Shown here: positions 9,076 to 18,633 of the stretch, piece after piece
Layout: every line of letters begins with the position of its first letter
How positions within the stretch are numbered: the first letter of the stretch is position 1
Origin: Mesorhizobium sp. WSM4313
Lineage (GTDB): Bacteria > Pseudomonadota > Alphaproteobacteria > Rhizobiales > Rhizobiaceae
NCBI RefSeq assembly: GCF_002294725.1
Contig: NZ_NSFT01000018.1
Coordinates: 1-64,000, forward strand
DNA length: 64,000 nucleotides
Direction: 5' to 3'
The notes under the pieces: model-generated
Told to the model about the DNA's origin: nothing
Databases searched by the model: none
Seen by the model: the letters and a program-made list of their open reading frames with translations, nothing else
Position numbers and translations under genes: made by a program

Positions 9076-10343
9076 GATTTCTCTCCTGAATCTTGATGCG
9101 CCGGCACCGCGGACCTGCGGGCGGCTGGGCGCATGACATCCCGGTAGACCTGCTCGATCAGGGTAACGACCGCTCCGGCCTTGAGGCGCTCAACCCTGGC
9201 GAGGCTTGTCGTCTCAAGGCGGGCCAGCAAAACACGGTCCTCCAGAAGTGTCTGCATCGCTTGGGCGAGGGCGCAAGCGTCACCAGGCGGCACCAGAAGC
9301 CCTGTTTCGCCATGATCGACGAGATCCGGCATGCCTCCGACGTCGGCTGCGACGACTGCCTTGCCGGACGCCATCGCTTCCATGACAACCGTCGCGCAGG
9401 CTTCGGGCCCCACCGATGGCAGCACGCCGAACAGTGAACGCCGCCACGCATGCATGATGGCCGAATGCGGCCACGTGTTGAAGACGCGGACGTTGGGCGG
9501 AAACTGGGTTGGCGTGTCGGCGACCCGGCGTCCAATCAGGACCAGCAGGGGTGCCCTCTCCAGGCCGGCATAGGCTTGCAGGAGAACGTCGATACCCTTG
9601 AGGCGCATCATGTCGCCGACGAACAGGATGAATCCATCTCCGGGTAGCTCTCGCAGGCAGGGATCCTCCGGGCCAAGCACCCCGACATCATCGGGCACGA
9701 AGTTGGGAATGACCTCGTAGAGAGCGCCGCCTTGGCTAAGTCCGGTGTGATGCGCCACCGCGTGGCTCACCGCAATAAAGCGGTCCACCACGCGCCGAGC
9801 GGCGAAGCTCGACGCCCAATTGCCCAACGTGGTCACGGTCGCCTTCACGGCCCCGTAATGGCTTGTGGCGCAGGGCGGACACTTCGCCGGCGTCGGGCCA
9901 CTGCATAGATTGACGCCCAAGTGCATGAAATTCTTTTTGGCGCAGACAAGGCCGTAGTCGTGGAGCGTTACCACTAGACGTGCCCCACTCAGAACCTTGA
10001 GCGGCAGGAAGGACGCGTAGATCCAGTTATGGGCATGGACGATGTCCGGCCTCTCCTCGGCGACCAGCCGCCTCAGAGCCAGCACGAGTTCAGGATCCGG
10101 GAAGGGCGGTGCATGGCGGCGCTCGGGGTCGGTGTGGAGGCCTGACAGACGCTGGAGCGTGCCACGCAGGCGATGCACGCGGACCGCACCGTCCAGCTCT
10201 GTTTCGGGTGCTCCTGGATGCGTCAGGGTCCCGACGCTGACATGATGGCCCAGCTGCGCCAATGCGGCGCCGAGGTTGCGGACGTGACGCTCCTCGCCCC
10301 CGATCACCGGAGGATAAAACTGCGACAGCAGCAGGATGCGCAT
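9066..10343 (-). CDS. Glycosyltransferase family 4
   Basis: This 425-aa cytoplasmic GT-B enzyme begins with MRILLLSQFYPPVIGGEERH, the usual N-terminal Rossmann start of GT4 enzymes with a Gly-rich acceptor loop. It ends with the sugar-nucleotide motif EAMASGKAVVAADVGGMPDL and an ExxxxxGLLVPPGD segment. The frame is open to 10478, but the extra N-terminus is low-complexity and the ATG at 10343 fits the fold. An insert with four Cys around residues 143-160 (CAKK, LCSGPTPAKCPPC) may bind metal and is typical of one GT4 subgroup. It lies 14 bases from the upstream gene. A decayed plus-strand relative is at 22290-22560. Confidence 0.88.
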   Translation of the reverse strand: MRILLLSQFYPPVIGGEERHVRNLGAALAQLGHHVSVGTLTHPGAPETELDGAVRVHRLRGTLQRLSGLHTDPERRHAPPFPDPELVLALRRLVAEERPDIVHAHNWIYASFLPLKVLSGARLVVTLHDYGLVCAKKNFMHLGVNLCSGPTPAKCPPCATSHYGAVKATVTTLGNWASSFAARRVVDRFIAVSHAVAHHTGLSQGGALYEVIPNFVPDDVGVLGPEDPCLRELPGDGFILFVGDMMRLKGIDVLLQAYAGLERAPLLVLIGRRVADTPTQFPPNVRVFNTWPHSAIMHAWRRSLFGVLPSVGPEACATVVMEAMASGKAVVAADVGGMPDLVDHGETGLLVPPGDACALAQAMQTLLEDRVLLARLETTSLARVERLKAGAVVTLIEQVYRDVMRPAARRSAVPAHQDSGEKSCR

Positions 10344-10357
10344 GGTCGAGCCTCGTT

Positions 10358-11116
10358 TCAGATGGGCGGCACCAGTGTCGCAACGCTGCGATAGAGTCGG
10401 TTGTCTACCGGCCGATAAAGCCGGGCCTCGGCCCTCTGGCGAACCGCCAAGACGGGCACCGGGATTTGCCGCGTCCAAGTGTCGCCTGGCGCGATGGTGA
10501 GCGATCGGAAAACGGCGAGCGGTTGCCCGTCGACAATGATTTCCAGGTCGAATTGCTGAGCTTGGGTCTCAGCGCTCCGGATGCCGACGGTGAGCCGGCC
10601 CGATTCGCCATTGGCCGATGGCAATATCCAGAACTCGGTGTATTTGAATTCGCGGTAGGCCGCTTCATCCCGGACAGCTAGCGCATAGGCTCCGGTCGCC
10701 ACAAGGACCGCTAGCATCATTATAGCTCCCTGCCAGAGCCGGAGCTTCGCCGGAGCCGGCCAGGCTGGCAAATCGGGAGCGTCGCGGCGGCGGACGGCCA
10801 CCAGCGCCGCGGCGGTCGTCACTGCCCAGAACCAAACCGCCCAGCCGAGCGGCGTGAGGAAGCCTGCAGCGTTCAGGGCGAAGCCCCCGCCGATGCCGGC
10901 AGCGAGGCTTGCTCCGACCGTGTAGGCCAGGTGTTCCAACGCGGAGGCGGTCCTGACGCCCAGAGCCCGCAGCACCGCGTGGCCAGAGACGAGGAATACC
11001 ATGGGTGCCCCCAGCGCAGTGCGGAGAACCAAGCTGTCGTTGACAGCAACGACCATCACCGTCGTCCCTGCCCACAGGCAGGCGACCAGAAGGTCCCGGT
11101 TGCTAGGAATTCCCAT
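10358..11116 (-). CDS. DUF1616-like membrane protein
   Basis: This 252-aa protein has about four N-terminal membrane segments (residues 8-100), another near 130-150, and a C-terminal soluble domain of beta-rich character (YTEFWILPSANGESGRLTVG onward). This layout resembles DUF1616 proteins, found in archaea and bacteria beside glycosyltransferases. The soluble part probably faces the periplasm. The start overlaps the upstream membrane-protein gene by 14 bases, indicating translational coupling. The biochemical role is unknown. The DUF1616 link is from memory of the fold pattern, not an alignment. Confidence 0.65.
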   Translation of the reverse strand: MGIPSNRDLLVACLWAGTTVMVVAVNDSLVLRTALGAPMVFLVSGHAVLRALGVRTASALEHLAYTVGASLAAGIGGGFALNAAGFLTPLGWAVWFWAVTTAAALVAVRRRDAPDLPAWPAPAKLRLWQGAIMMLAVLVATGAYALAVRDEAAYREFKYTEFWILPSANGESGRLTVGIRSAETQAQQFDLEIIVDGQPLAVFRSLTIAPGDTWTRQIPVPVLAVRQRAEARLYRPVDNRLYRSVATLVPPI

Positions 11117-13082
11117 GCAAACCCCTCATGTCGTAGATGATGATCCACCCGTTGTCGTAGATGCGGGTGATGCCCTGGATGTCATCGAACTTGAGCAACT
11201 CTGCGCCCGAGATCGGCGTTCCCGCCTGCGGTTGCCACGGCTCAAAATAGAAGCCGAGCACCGGGGGGGCTGTGGACAGGCGCAGATCCACCAAAAGGAA
11301 ATCGATGTTACTCCTCGCCAGAGCGTAAAGCTCGTCGGGCCCGAGTTCCTCGCCCTCGAATATGCGCGCGCTATAGATGCCTTCGGCGATCTTGATCCTG
11401 GCGTCCTGCCGCCCGTAGGAAGCGAGCAGCAGGCGATTGATGCGGTCGGCAGTGAAGCGGTTGCCAGCTCCGAGCCATTCCTTGGTCCAGCGTGCGGTTT
11501 CTATCCCCATGGGTTCGATTGATTCCTGATCGGCCGCCACCCTGTAGCGCCCATGGATCGGATTAAGCGAAGAGGTTGTGACGCCGCCTAGAACGATGAC
11601 CGTCAGAGCAACGGCCGGTGCGATGCGGCGCCACCCGCGCGGCGTGCGGCCCTGCCAGAAGTGGACGACGCCCACCGCGACGACCAGCCCGACAGCGATG
11701 AACACGAACGTTCCCATGCGGTTGCCGATTTCCCATCCGGCGTTGGTCAGACGGAAGGCCACCGAGACCGGGAATCCGAAGGCCAGCAAGGTTAGGAGTA
11801 CGATCCGGCTGTCGCGCCAGTTCCGACTGAGGATGTCCTGGATCGCGCGCCAACCTGCCCGTGCGCCACTTGGCGAGGCCATGGCCAGCGAGCGAAAGAA
11901 GCCCGTCGCCAGTCCGAGTGACAACAGCAGGATCGCGAGCAAGGTGGTCAGCCGCATGCCGACGGGCTGGGTCAGCGCTCCGAGGTGCTCCGACCGTGGG
12001 GTGGGTGCGCCCACGATCTTTCCAATCAATGTCTTGAAGCCGGTTTCGACCACCGGGCCAAGATAGCCTGTGAGAGTGTTGCCATGAGCCCGTACCCATA
12101 GGAGTGGAAGGGCTATGGCCAGGAGCGCCGTGAGCCCCACCACGGTCCTCGCATGAGTCCTCAGGCGGCCGTGCCGGCGCAGAGCCTCGAGTGCCGCCAG
12201 CGCCCCGAAATAGATGGCGGCGAAGGCGGCCGAGAGATGATGCGTGACCGCGAGGCTCGCCAACAGCAAGGCAATCAGCCCGAGCGCCTTCAGCCTGGGT
12301 CGCCGGGCGAGATCCTTGGACGCTGCTTCAACCGCGAAAGCCAGCACGCACAGCACGATGCCGAGGCTCTCGTACGAGAACATCGACTCGAAGATGACGA
12401 AGGTCGAGCAGCCCATATAGGCAAGACAGGCGATAGCCGAGATGCGCGGCGATCCGGTGACGCTTTCGAAGAACAGAAACAGGGCGCCGATGAAGGTGCC
12501 CTTGAGGATGGCTAGCAAAAGCGTCCCGGCCACAAACAATGGCAATCCTGTCAGATCGACGATCGCCATCGCCAGGATTTCGAGGCCGGGATAGGTAGGC
12601 CCGATCGGGAGAAGGGAGTTGGACAGGAACAGCCGGCGGGCCGTGATCAGGTCATCGGCTGCGATCCCATGCAAGAACTCGTCGAAGGCAATGAAGCCTG
12701 TCGGGGAATAGACCACCTTGCAGTAGAACAGGGCTTCGGCAAGCAGGAAAAGGAGGAAGAGGCGCTCACCCCGCGCGAGCATCGGCTGAGCAGCGCGAAG
12801 GGTGGTCGGGACGACCAGGAGGACGACACCGGACCAGAAGAACAGTGGTGCCACCTCATAGTCCCGGCGCCCGGCCGCGTGCCCGGCCACGACCAGGAGC
12901 AGAGCCGTGGCGACTGTCAGACACAGAACCGCAACCCATCCGGAGTTCGCCTGCTGCGACGGGGCATCGGCACTGCCGCTGCTCAGGTCGGGACCAATAA
13001 CGGCCGAGGCGAATCGTATTGCTGCCTGAAGCGGGTTGATCTTAGTTCGCGCAATGAAATGAGCCGGCATCATCAGCCTCAT
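11103..13082 (-). CDS. Large polytopic membrane protein, GT-C-like
   Basis: This 659-aa inner-membrane protein has about 12-13 hydrophobic segments and a C-terminal soluble domain of some 130 residues. A first-loop acidic motif (FDEFLHG) sits after the third or fourth membrane segment, and a later THHLS motif lies near the membrane. Together they resemble GT-C glycosyltransferases, which use lipid-phosphate sugars. The ATG at 13082 overlaps the stop of the upstream GT4 as ATGA. It could add a sugar from a polyprenyl donor, or be the missing polymerase or ligase of the locus. No firm family assignment is possible by eye. Confidence 0.6.
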   Translation of the reverse strand: MRLMMPAHFIARTKINPLQAAIRFASAVIGPDLSSGSADAPSQQANSGWVAVLCLTVATALLLVVAGHAAGRRDYEVAPLFFWSGVVLLVVPTTLRAAQPMLARGERLFLLFLLAEALFYCKVVYSPTGFIAFDEFLHGIAADDLITARRLFLSNSLLPIGPTYPGLEILAMAIVDLTGLPLFVAGTLLLAILKGTFIGALFLFFESVTGSPRISAIACLAYMGCSTFVIFESMFSYESLGIVLCVLAFAVEAASKDLARRPRLKALGLIALLLASLAVTHHLSAAFAAIYFGALAALEALRRHGRLRTHARTVVGLTALLAIALPLLWVRAHGNTLTGYLGPVVETGFKTLIGKIVGAPTPRSEHLGALTQPVGMRLTTLLAILLLSLGLATGFFRSLAMASPSGARAGWRAIQDILSRNWRDSRIVLLTLLAFGFPVSVAFRLTNAGWEIGNRMGTFVFIAVGLVVAVGVVHFWQGRTPRGWRRIAPAVALTVIVLGGVTTSSLNPIHGRYRVAADQESIEPMGIETARWTKEWLGAGNRFTADRINRLLLASYGRQDARIKIAEGIYSARIFEGEELGPDELYALARSNIDFLLVDLRLSTAPPVLGFYFEPWQPQAGTPISGAELLKFDDIQGITRIYDNGWIIIYDMRGLHGNS

Positions 13083-14224
13083 GCCTCCGTGGCAGGGGGC
13101 CACGACATCGCGGCGTCGGGCGATAAATTGATCGTGGATCGGCTACCCAGGACATCACGGTAAACGTCGCTCAGCGCTTGCGCGCAGGCATCCCAGTCCG
13201 GTAGCGCTAAATCTGGGATTTCCCGATGGGCCTCCAGTTCCTCGGCCATGGCAGCGGCCAGCTCTTCCCGCCGTGCATCGCGCGCAATCGCCCGGCAGAG
13301 GCCGTTGGCGGCCAGCTCCCGGAGACCGGACGTGTCGCTGACGAGGACCGGACGGCGCAGCGACAGGGCCTCCATCACTGCAACCGGATGGGCTTCGTAC
13401 TCACTGAACAGCACAAATAGCGCGGCGCTTGCCAGGAGGTCCGCCATTTTCTGCCGCTCGGATCCGGGAATGCCCGCAATAGTGACCCGCTGCTCGAGGC
13501 CGAACCTCGCGACGAGGCGCCGCAGTTCTCCCTCGTACGGACCTTTGCCGACGATCTGCAGCCGCGCATCCGGCACCCTGCGGATCAGTTCGGGCAAGGC
13601 CGCAATTGCGTGGTGATGGCCCTTGTAGCGCTCCAGCCTGCCGCCCGAGACGATCAGATGTGGATCGACCTTGACGCCGGGGCTCGCGGCGGGCATTGCG
13701 GCACCGTTGGGGATGACGACAAACCGCTCGCGAGGCACGCGCATCCTTGCGCTGAAGAAGTCAGCCTCGAATTCGGAGACGCCAATCAGCCTCGCGGCCC
13801 GCGCCACCAGGGGCCGCAGTAGCGTGTGCTGGGTGCCGCGCACGGCGTTGCGCAGCCGGGAAGAATGCCCGCCGCTGTGGAACGTGAGGACGAATGGCAG
13901 GTCGCCATGGACGGCAGCCAGCAGCCCGACCGGCACCACGAAGGTGTTATAACCTTGGAAGTGGATCAGATCCCAGACCCCGCGACGGATCGCGGTAAAG
14001 ATGCTCGGCGCTATATAGAAATCCAATTCCCTCGGCCAAGCCGGCACGCGCTGCACGTGCATGCCATGGACTTCCTCCTCAACCGGCAACTCGCCTGAGG
14101 GATCGGTGGTGAGCACGTCGACCGCGTGGCCACGCGCCACCAATCGGGGGCCGACTTCCTGGATGTGAGTCTCAATGCCCCCCATGAAGGGATGGCAGCG
14201 AGCGGCAACCATCAGGATTCGCAT
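13079..14224 (-). CDS. Glycosyltransferase family 4
   Basis: This 381-aa GT-B enzyme has the N-terminus MRILMVAARCHPFMGGIETH, which is the usual GT4 acceptor-side start. Its C-terminal half carries the donor-binding sequence LFVLFSEYEAHPVAVMEALS followed by RRPVLVSDTSGLREL. The ATG at 14224 was chosen over the frame extending to 14365 because the extra residues are not protein-like and the family motif starts at this Met. It is 5 bases downstream of the small ORF at 14230-14508 and overlaps the next gene by ATGA. It would transfer one sugar of the lipid-linked repeat unit in the cytoplasm; donor and linkage are unknown. Confidence 0.88.
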   Translation of the reverse strand: MRILMVAARCHPFMGGIETHIQEVGPRLVARGHAVDVLTTDPSGELPVEEEVHGMHVQRVPAWPRELDFYIAPSIFTAIRRGVWDLIHFQGYNTFVVPVGLLAAVHGDLPFVLTFHSGGHSSRLRNAVRGTQHTLLRPLVARAARLIGVSEFEADFFSARMRVPRERFVVIPNGAAMPAASPGVKVDPHLIVSGGRLERYKGHHHAIAALPELIRRVPDARLQIVGKGPYEGELRRLVARFGLEQRVTIAGIPGSERQKMADLLASAALFVLFSEYEAHPVAVMEALSLRRPVLVSDTSGLRELAANGLCRAIARDARREELAAAMAEELEAHREIPDLALPDWDACAQALSDVYRDVLGSRSTINLSPDAAMSWPPATEA

Positions 14225-14229
14225 CGGGC

Positions 14230-14508
14230 CTATCCAGCACAATAAGCTTTCGCATTCTGCCTGTGCCGTTCGCCCAGCCTCTCGCACAGCATGGTCTTGA
14301 GAAGGCGCAAGATGTCCGGGATAGCGCGCAGATGGCACACACCGCTGATGCGCGGAAGAAGCCACGGCAGGTTCTCGGCCCCGTTGAGCGCCCGGATGAC
14401 AAAGCTGACTCTCGGCAGAGTCAGCGACCGCCGCAGCCCAAAGTCGATTGGTCCAGGCGCCGACACGACGTTGTGGCGCGCGACAATTCCGGAGACCGGG
14501 GCATTCAC
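14230..14508 (-). CDS. Small ORF in the polysaccharide operon
   Basis: This 92-aa ORF probably starts with GTG at 14508, overlapping the oxidoreductase stop as GTGA, and ends 5 bases before the GT4 start. That spacing fits a translated operon member. The central region (SLTLPRVSFVIRALNGAENLP) could be a strand-turn-strand piece, and the C-terminus is basic. It matches no family I know and may be the surviving end of a larger deleted gene. Confidence 0.45.
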   Translation of the reverse strand: MNAPVSGIVARHNVVSAPGPIDFGLRRSLTLPRVSFVIRALNGAENLPWLLPRISGVCHLRAIPDILRLLKTMLCERLGERHRQNAKAYCAG

Positions 14509-15761
14509 GGCAACACCGCGCGGTCGAGCGGTTGGGTCCGGAACTCGGGTTGTAGGCGCTCCAGGCCCGACGACAGGTATCGGGCGAGATGCCGGGCCGG
14601 GTGATAGGTCCCGTACACGAACCGACACACCGGACCGAAGCTGTTCGCGGCGGCGGGACCGATGAAATGCAGGCCCGGCACCGAGGTCTCGTAATGGGCC
14701 GACAGCTGCGGCGCGCCTTCGACCAATCGGATCTGGCGCAACAGCGTTGGGTTCAGGAAAGCGAGCCGGCCCACATCGATCTTGTACCCGGTTGCGAAGA
14801 TGACGTGGTCGGCCCGCATCGAATGCCGCGCGCCACTGGCGTCCATCAAATCAACCAGCACCTTGCCGTCGCGCGTCTCGATGCCCTGAAGCGCGCGCCC
14901 GAGCAACACCGAGACCTTCCCGACAACGCGGTTCTTCACGAAAGCGCCGCCAAGAGGGCCCAGCGCCCTTATGTTGGCGAGTTGGACTCGCAAATCCTTC
15001 GACAGAAGCCGGATCAGTTGCGGATATTTGGCGCAGGCCGCCAAGGTCCAGCCGTGGCCGATGCCGCTCATCGGGGCGGTCGCGCGCTCGAAAAGGGTGC
15101 GGGGGCGAGGCTGGTCAGCGAAATGCAGTTGCGGTTGGCGCGCAACCAGAGAAACCGATATCCCCCGCTCATGGAGCGCCGCTGCCAGATCAGTCGCGGA
15201 CGATCCGCATCCGACCACGATGACGTCCTTGCCGTCCAACGGCTCCAGTGCGCCGTATTCGCAACTATGCGAGCACAACTCGGCGGGCAGATGCGCGGCC
15301 TCTTGCGGCAGGCGCTTGAACGGATGCAGGCCGACCGCCACGACCACGCGGCGCGCACGGACGATCTCGCCGTCATCGAAAGTGGCGCGGAAGCACCCGG
15401 CGCTGGGCTCCAGCGCCACCAGGGCCTTGCGCTCCACTTCGGGCACGTAACGCCTCTGAAAGGCTTTGCCGTATTCGATAAACCGGCCGAGCGGAAGCGG
15501 CATCAGAGTGTCATCATAGGGCAGGGCGCATTCGGCGCAGAAGCTCTTGAGTGCGAATTCAGATCCCGGATCGGACAGACTCGATGCCCAGGGATAGGAT
15601 TTGAGCAGCATACCGGGGGGCATGTTGTGCCTCCATGACCCCATGAGCTCCCCGAAAATCCGGTGCTCCACACCGCCCGCATGCAAATGCGCGGCCAGCG
15701 ACAGGCCGTAGGGGCCAGCTCCAATGACCGCCACGTCCACGGATGTGCTTGATCTAACCAT
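14505..15761 (-). CDS. FAD-dependent oxidoreductase
   Basis: This 418-aa flavoprotein of the FMO/lysine-N-hydroxylase-like superfamily has an N-terminal FAD fingerprint (VAVIGAGPYGLSLAAHL, about residues 11-27), a second nucleotide-binding loop (VIVVGCGSSATDLAAAL, about residues 170-186) and the ATGY motif (HVIFATGYKIDVGRL, about residue 325) common to flavin monooxygenases. The ATG at 15761 is preferred to the frame start at 15872. It heads the minus-strand polysaccharide operon. Oxidoreductases of this type occur in some polysaccharide loci, but the substrate, sugar precursor or otherwise, is unclear. A truncated plus-strand paralogue is at 19262-19585. Confidence 0.82.
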   Translation of the reverse strand: MVRSSTSVDVAVIGAGPYGLSLAAHLHAGGVEHRIFGELMGSWRHNMPPGMLLKSYPWASSLSDPGSEFALKSFCAECALPYDDTLMPLPLGRFIEYGKAFQRRYVPEVERKALVALEPSAGCFRATFDDGEIVRARRVVVAVGLHPFKRLPQEAAHLPAELCSHSCEYGALEPLDGKDVIVVGCGSSATDLAAALHERGISVSLVARQPQLHFADQPRPRTLFERATAPMSGIGHGWTLAACAKYPQLIRLLSKDLRVQLANIRALGPLGGAFVKNRVVGKVSVLLGRALQGIETRDGKVLVDLMDASGARHSMRADHVIFATGYKIDVGRLAFLNPTLLRQIRLVEGAPQLSAHYETSVPGLHFIGPAAANSFGPVCRFVYGTYHPARHLARYLSSGLERLQPEFRTQPLDRAVLP

Positions 15762-16720
15762 ACGCTGACTCCGGGCACGCCGAATGAATATCAGGTGAGT
15801 ATATTTAGATATTGAAACCCGTGGGTTCCTCGAAACCTGAATTACGAAAGCATTACTGATACGGCCGTACAATGGAATGGCGATAGATGATTAGGAATTA
15901 TGATAGGTGATTAGCTCTTTGTGGGTATCTCTTCGGGTTAGTTCCGGTCCAAACGTCCGGCAGGGGACCGCTCGCCTGCTTTGGCAGCGCCGCCGAATCG
16001 TTGCTTAAAAGCACAGGAACGTCCGGCTGTGGCATGAATCTAATGCGGGTAGCAGAACGGCTTTCGCACAGTGAGCACACTGCCTGAGGCACCGGGTCGC
16101 GTGGTCTGCTCCGAGGGAGAGCTAGGCCACTGAGAAGGCTTGCCATCACTGAAGCCGCTCCCGTCGGGTCGGTCAACCTGGATTCAAGATCGCCGTGCAG
16201 CTCTCCGACTCCGCTGCGATCGGCGCCGAGCCTGATCTGGACTCGCCCGCCTTTATCCTGCAGACGTCGGGCACACCGCGCAACCAAAGCTCATTTCATT
16301 CAGTCACAGCAATATGCCGGTGGCGGCCGCACGGCTTCAGGCGTGGCTCGGTCTCACGCCCGGGAACCGTTGCCTGAGGTGTCATCCCGTTAGCCCCATG
16401 CAGAACCGAGACGTTCCGCCCTACCTCGTAGGCAGTTGTTCCCGCGTTGCTGAAGAACTGGGGCACTGTATTTCTTTGGGATTCCAGATGTTTATCCTGG
16501 ATATTCCCCAAGCCGCGAGGAACTCGCCCATTTGACCGAGGCCTTCCGTCGGGTACAGATCTCTGAAATCGCGCCGATCAGGCCCAAACTATTCGAACGA
16601 CCGGCACGGTTTGAGCGGGCGGAGCGCCACTGTTAAGGAAACTGAACGGGGCAGCAGAATAGCGCCGTTACCGTGGTTTGACCATGCCGCAGCGCTTGCC
16701 AAGAGGCTATCGCCTCCGGA
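15762..16720. other. 960-bp gap upstream of the polysaccharide operon
   Basis: The 130 bases next to 15761 are AT-rich and probably hold the promoter of the operon. The remainder carries short overlapping frames without domains or ribosome binding sites, and I could not identify a transposase or repeat. It may be decayed coding DNA. Confidence 0.35.
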
Positions 16721-17266
16721 TCAACCCCGGCCTTGCACCGTGGTGAAGAAGGTGGCGACGGCGGTGTTGAAGACGCCATGATGGGCTGTTTCGGTGAGCC
16801 ACACCACCACGGCGACCAAGATCAGCTGTGAAGTAACACCCAGAGGGAATGCCTTGCTGATCCGCTTATCAGCGTGGATCCAGCCATGAAAGCGTTGTAG
16901 CATCCGTAGTGGCCCGTGCGGGAAGCGGGCGTGCACGACCTGCAACGGGTCGGGAAGCATGGCCCCGAAGGCGCCGAGCAGAATCGCCCATTGGTTTTCT
17001 GGCGATCCGAAGAAGAGGACGGCCACGAGGATGCCGAGAAGCGCATCAGCACCGAGGATCATAACATCCAGCAGCAGCGCTCTATCAAGCTGAACAGGTG
17101 CGTCGATCCTGAGGCTCAACGACGAGGAACGGATCGGATAATCCCAATGGGGGATCGCATCGAGGACGAAATGGCTCCCAAACCCCAAGGCTAGAGCTGC
17201 AGCCGGATTCGCGGGCAGGAAGCTACCGAGCGCCGCCCCGACCAACGCATGCGTGCTGAGGATCAT
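16721..17266 (-). CDS. Integral membrane protein resembling membrane-bound hydrolases
   Basis: This 181-aa protein has about four hydrophobic segments. It begins with THALVGAALGSFLP and contains SHFVLDAIPHWDY and GAMLPDPLQVVHARFPHGPL. The scattered His/Asp pairs near membrane edges resemble the YdjM/DUF457 group of membrane-bound, possibly metal-dependent hydrolases. The ATG at 17266 is preferred to 17287 because the hydrophobic core begins directly after it. It is monocistronic between two gaps in the polysaccharide region. Function is unknown and the family resemblance is loose. Confidence 0.6.
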   Translation of the reverse strand: MILSTHALVGAALGSFLPANPAAALALGFGSHFVLDAIPHWDYPIRSSSLSLRIDAPVQLDRALLLDVMILGADALLGILVAVLFFGSPENQWAILLGAFGAMLPDPLQVVHARFPHGPLRMLQRFHGWIHADKRISKAFPLGVTSQLILVAVVVWLTETAHHGVFNTAVATFFTTVQGRG

Positions 17267-17631
17267 TGTCGGTCCTTTGTGGTGCACTGCACCAACCGAT
17301 GCGTGGCGCTCTCCTTAGACTAGCGGTCGAGCGATTTGATAACTTCGACTCTCGGAGGAAGCAAGATCGTTCGACCGTTGGAGTCGGCCGGTCCGGTTCC
17401 GTGGTTCAGCACTGAATATAAGCGAAATCGCCACGTTGCTGAGCGGTACCCGCCTGAGCCGTCTCAACGCCGCCGCTCTCGGCCGCCATTCCGAGATGAT
17501 CCGGCCATTCTGTTCCGATTTCAGCGACATTTTTCGCGGGTCAGCAACCACGGGGTTCCCGACCTTACCAGTAAAGAGGGCAAGGGGTGCCGGTTAGGAA
17601 GGACGGAGCATGCGCCAACTGTCGCAAGGCG
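17267..17631. other. Intergenic gap, nothing recognised
   Basis: This stretch holds the upstream region of the membrane-protein gene and the 3' side of the GT2 gene. Short frames exist on both strands without supporting signals. Confidence 0.35.
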
Positions 17632-18633
17632 TCAGCGAAAGCGTGTCAACGCTCTTATTCTTGGCCTAAACGCAGATTTTTGGCGCCGTGGCAGGTTCGC
17701 GACAATCTCCAGCTTGCCAATGATGAAGCCGCCGATCGAACAGGCGAGGCCTGCCGTGATTGCGAAAGCGCGTCCCAACCCTTCTGCATCGGCTCGCAAA
17801 ATGGCGTCACCGAAACCGCGAACGATGCCGCGTGAAAGCACACGCAAAACGTAGGTCCGTTCAGCGGACAGGGCCTGCCGTGAGTGCAGGAGAGCGGATA
17901 TGTGGGCTTTCGAAAGACCCTCGGCATAGCAGCGCAGCCAAAAATACCTCTGGGTCACCCGCTTTGTTGGAATTCTGTGTTGGACAACAGCGCGTGGCTC
18001 GAAGATGAACTCGCCAGATGGGATTGCCTTTCGGGCGCGGATGCAGAGTTCGGTCTCCTCGCCGCTCATAGGCAGGCGCTTTTGGGTTCGGCCCAATGCA
18101 TCATTGAAGTCCCCCACTTTTTCAAAGACCTCCCGCCGTAGGCACATGCCGCAGCCGAGCAGGCTTCGCACGGGGCCAACCTTTTCCAGATGGCCCCGAT
18201 ACGTGCAGCCCACGACCCAAAGGAATTCGTCCGGGAACCAGCGCGGCCGAGGCCCCAGCCAAAGCGGCTCGATGCGGCCCATTGCACCAAGCACTCCAGG
18301 CCGATCGCAATGGCTCGTCATATACCCAAGCCATTGCGGTTCCGCGATGGCATCGTCGTCGAGAAACGCGATCAACGAACCGCGTGACGCCACAATCCCC
18401 GAGTTGCGCGCCCCCGAGAGCCCCCTGCGGTTTCGGTTTTCAATAACGAGGAGGTCAACGAACTGAGCTTCGGCGCGCGCTTTCAGCTCCGCATTGTGAT
18501 CGATGACGACGACTATCTCATCGGGCGGGGGCTCCAGTCGACGCACAGATGCCACCGACTCCAACAGATCCTGCCACCGCTCCATGGTATGCGCGCAAAT
18601 GATCAGCGAGGTGTTAGCCGAACTGACGTTCAT
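17632..18633 (-). CDS. Glycosyltransferase family 2
   Basis: This 333-aa GT-A-fold transferase has the start LIICAHTMERWQDLLESVAS, the nucleotide-binding region ARNSGIVASRGSLIAFLDDD (DDD being the metal/donor motif) and a later acidic cluster (MSGEETELCIRA, the ED-type catalytic base region, about residue 195). A C-terminal amphipathic or hydrophobic stretch (AFAITAGLACSIGGFIIGK) may attach it to the membrane. It is monocistronic on the minus strand and belongs to the polysaccharide locus by position. Donor and acceptor are unknown. Confidence 0.85.
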   Translation of the reverse strand: MNVSSANTSLIICAHTMERWQDLLESVASVRRLEPPPDEIVVVIDHNAELKARAEAQFVDLLVIENRNRRGLSGARNSGIVASRGSLIAFLDDDAIAEPQWLGYMTSHCDRPGVLGAMGRIEPLWLGPRPRWFPDEFLWVVGCTYRGHLEKVGPVRSLLGCGMCLRREVFEKVGDFNDALGRTQKRLPMSGEETELCIRARKAIPSGEFIFEPRAVVQHRIPTKRVTQRYFWLRCYAEGLSKAHISALLHSRQALSAERTYVLRVLSRGIVRGFGDAILRADAEGLGRAFAITAGLACSIGGFIIGKLEIVANLPRRQKSAFRPRIRALTRFR

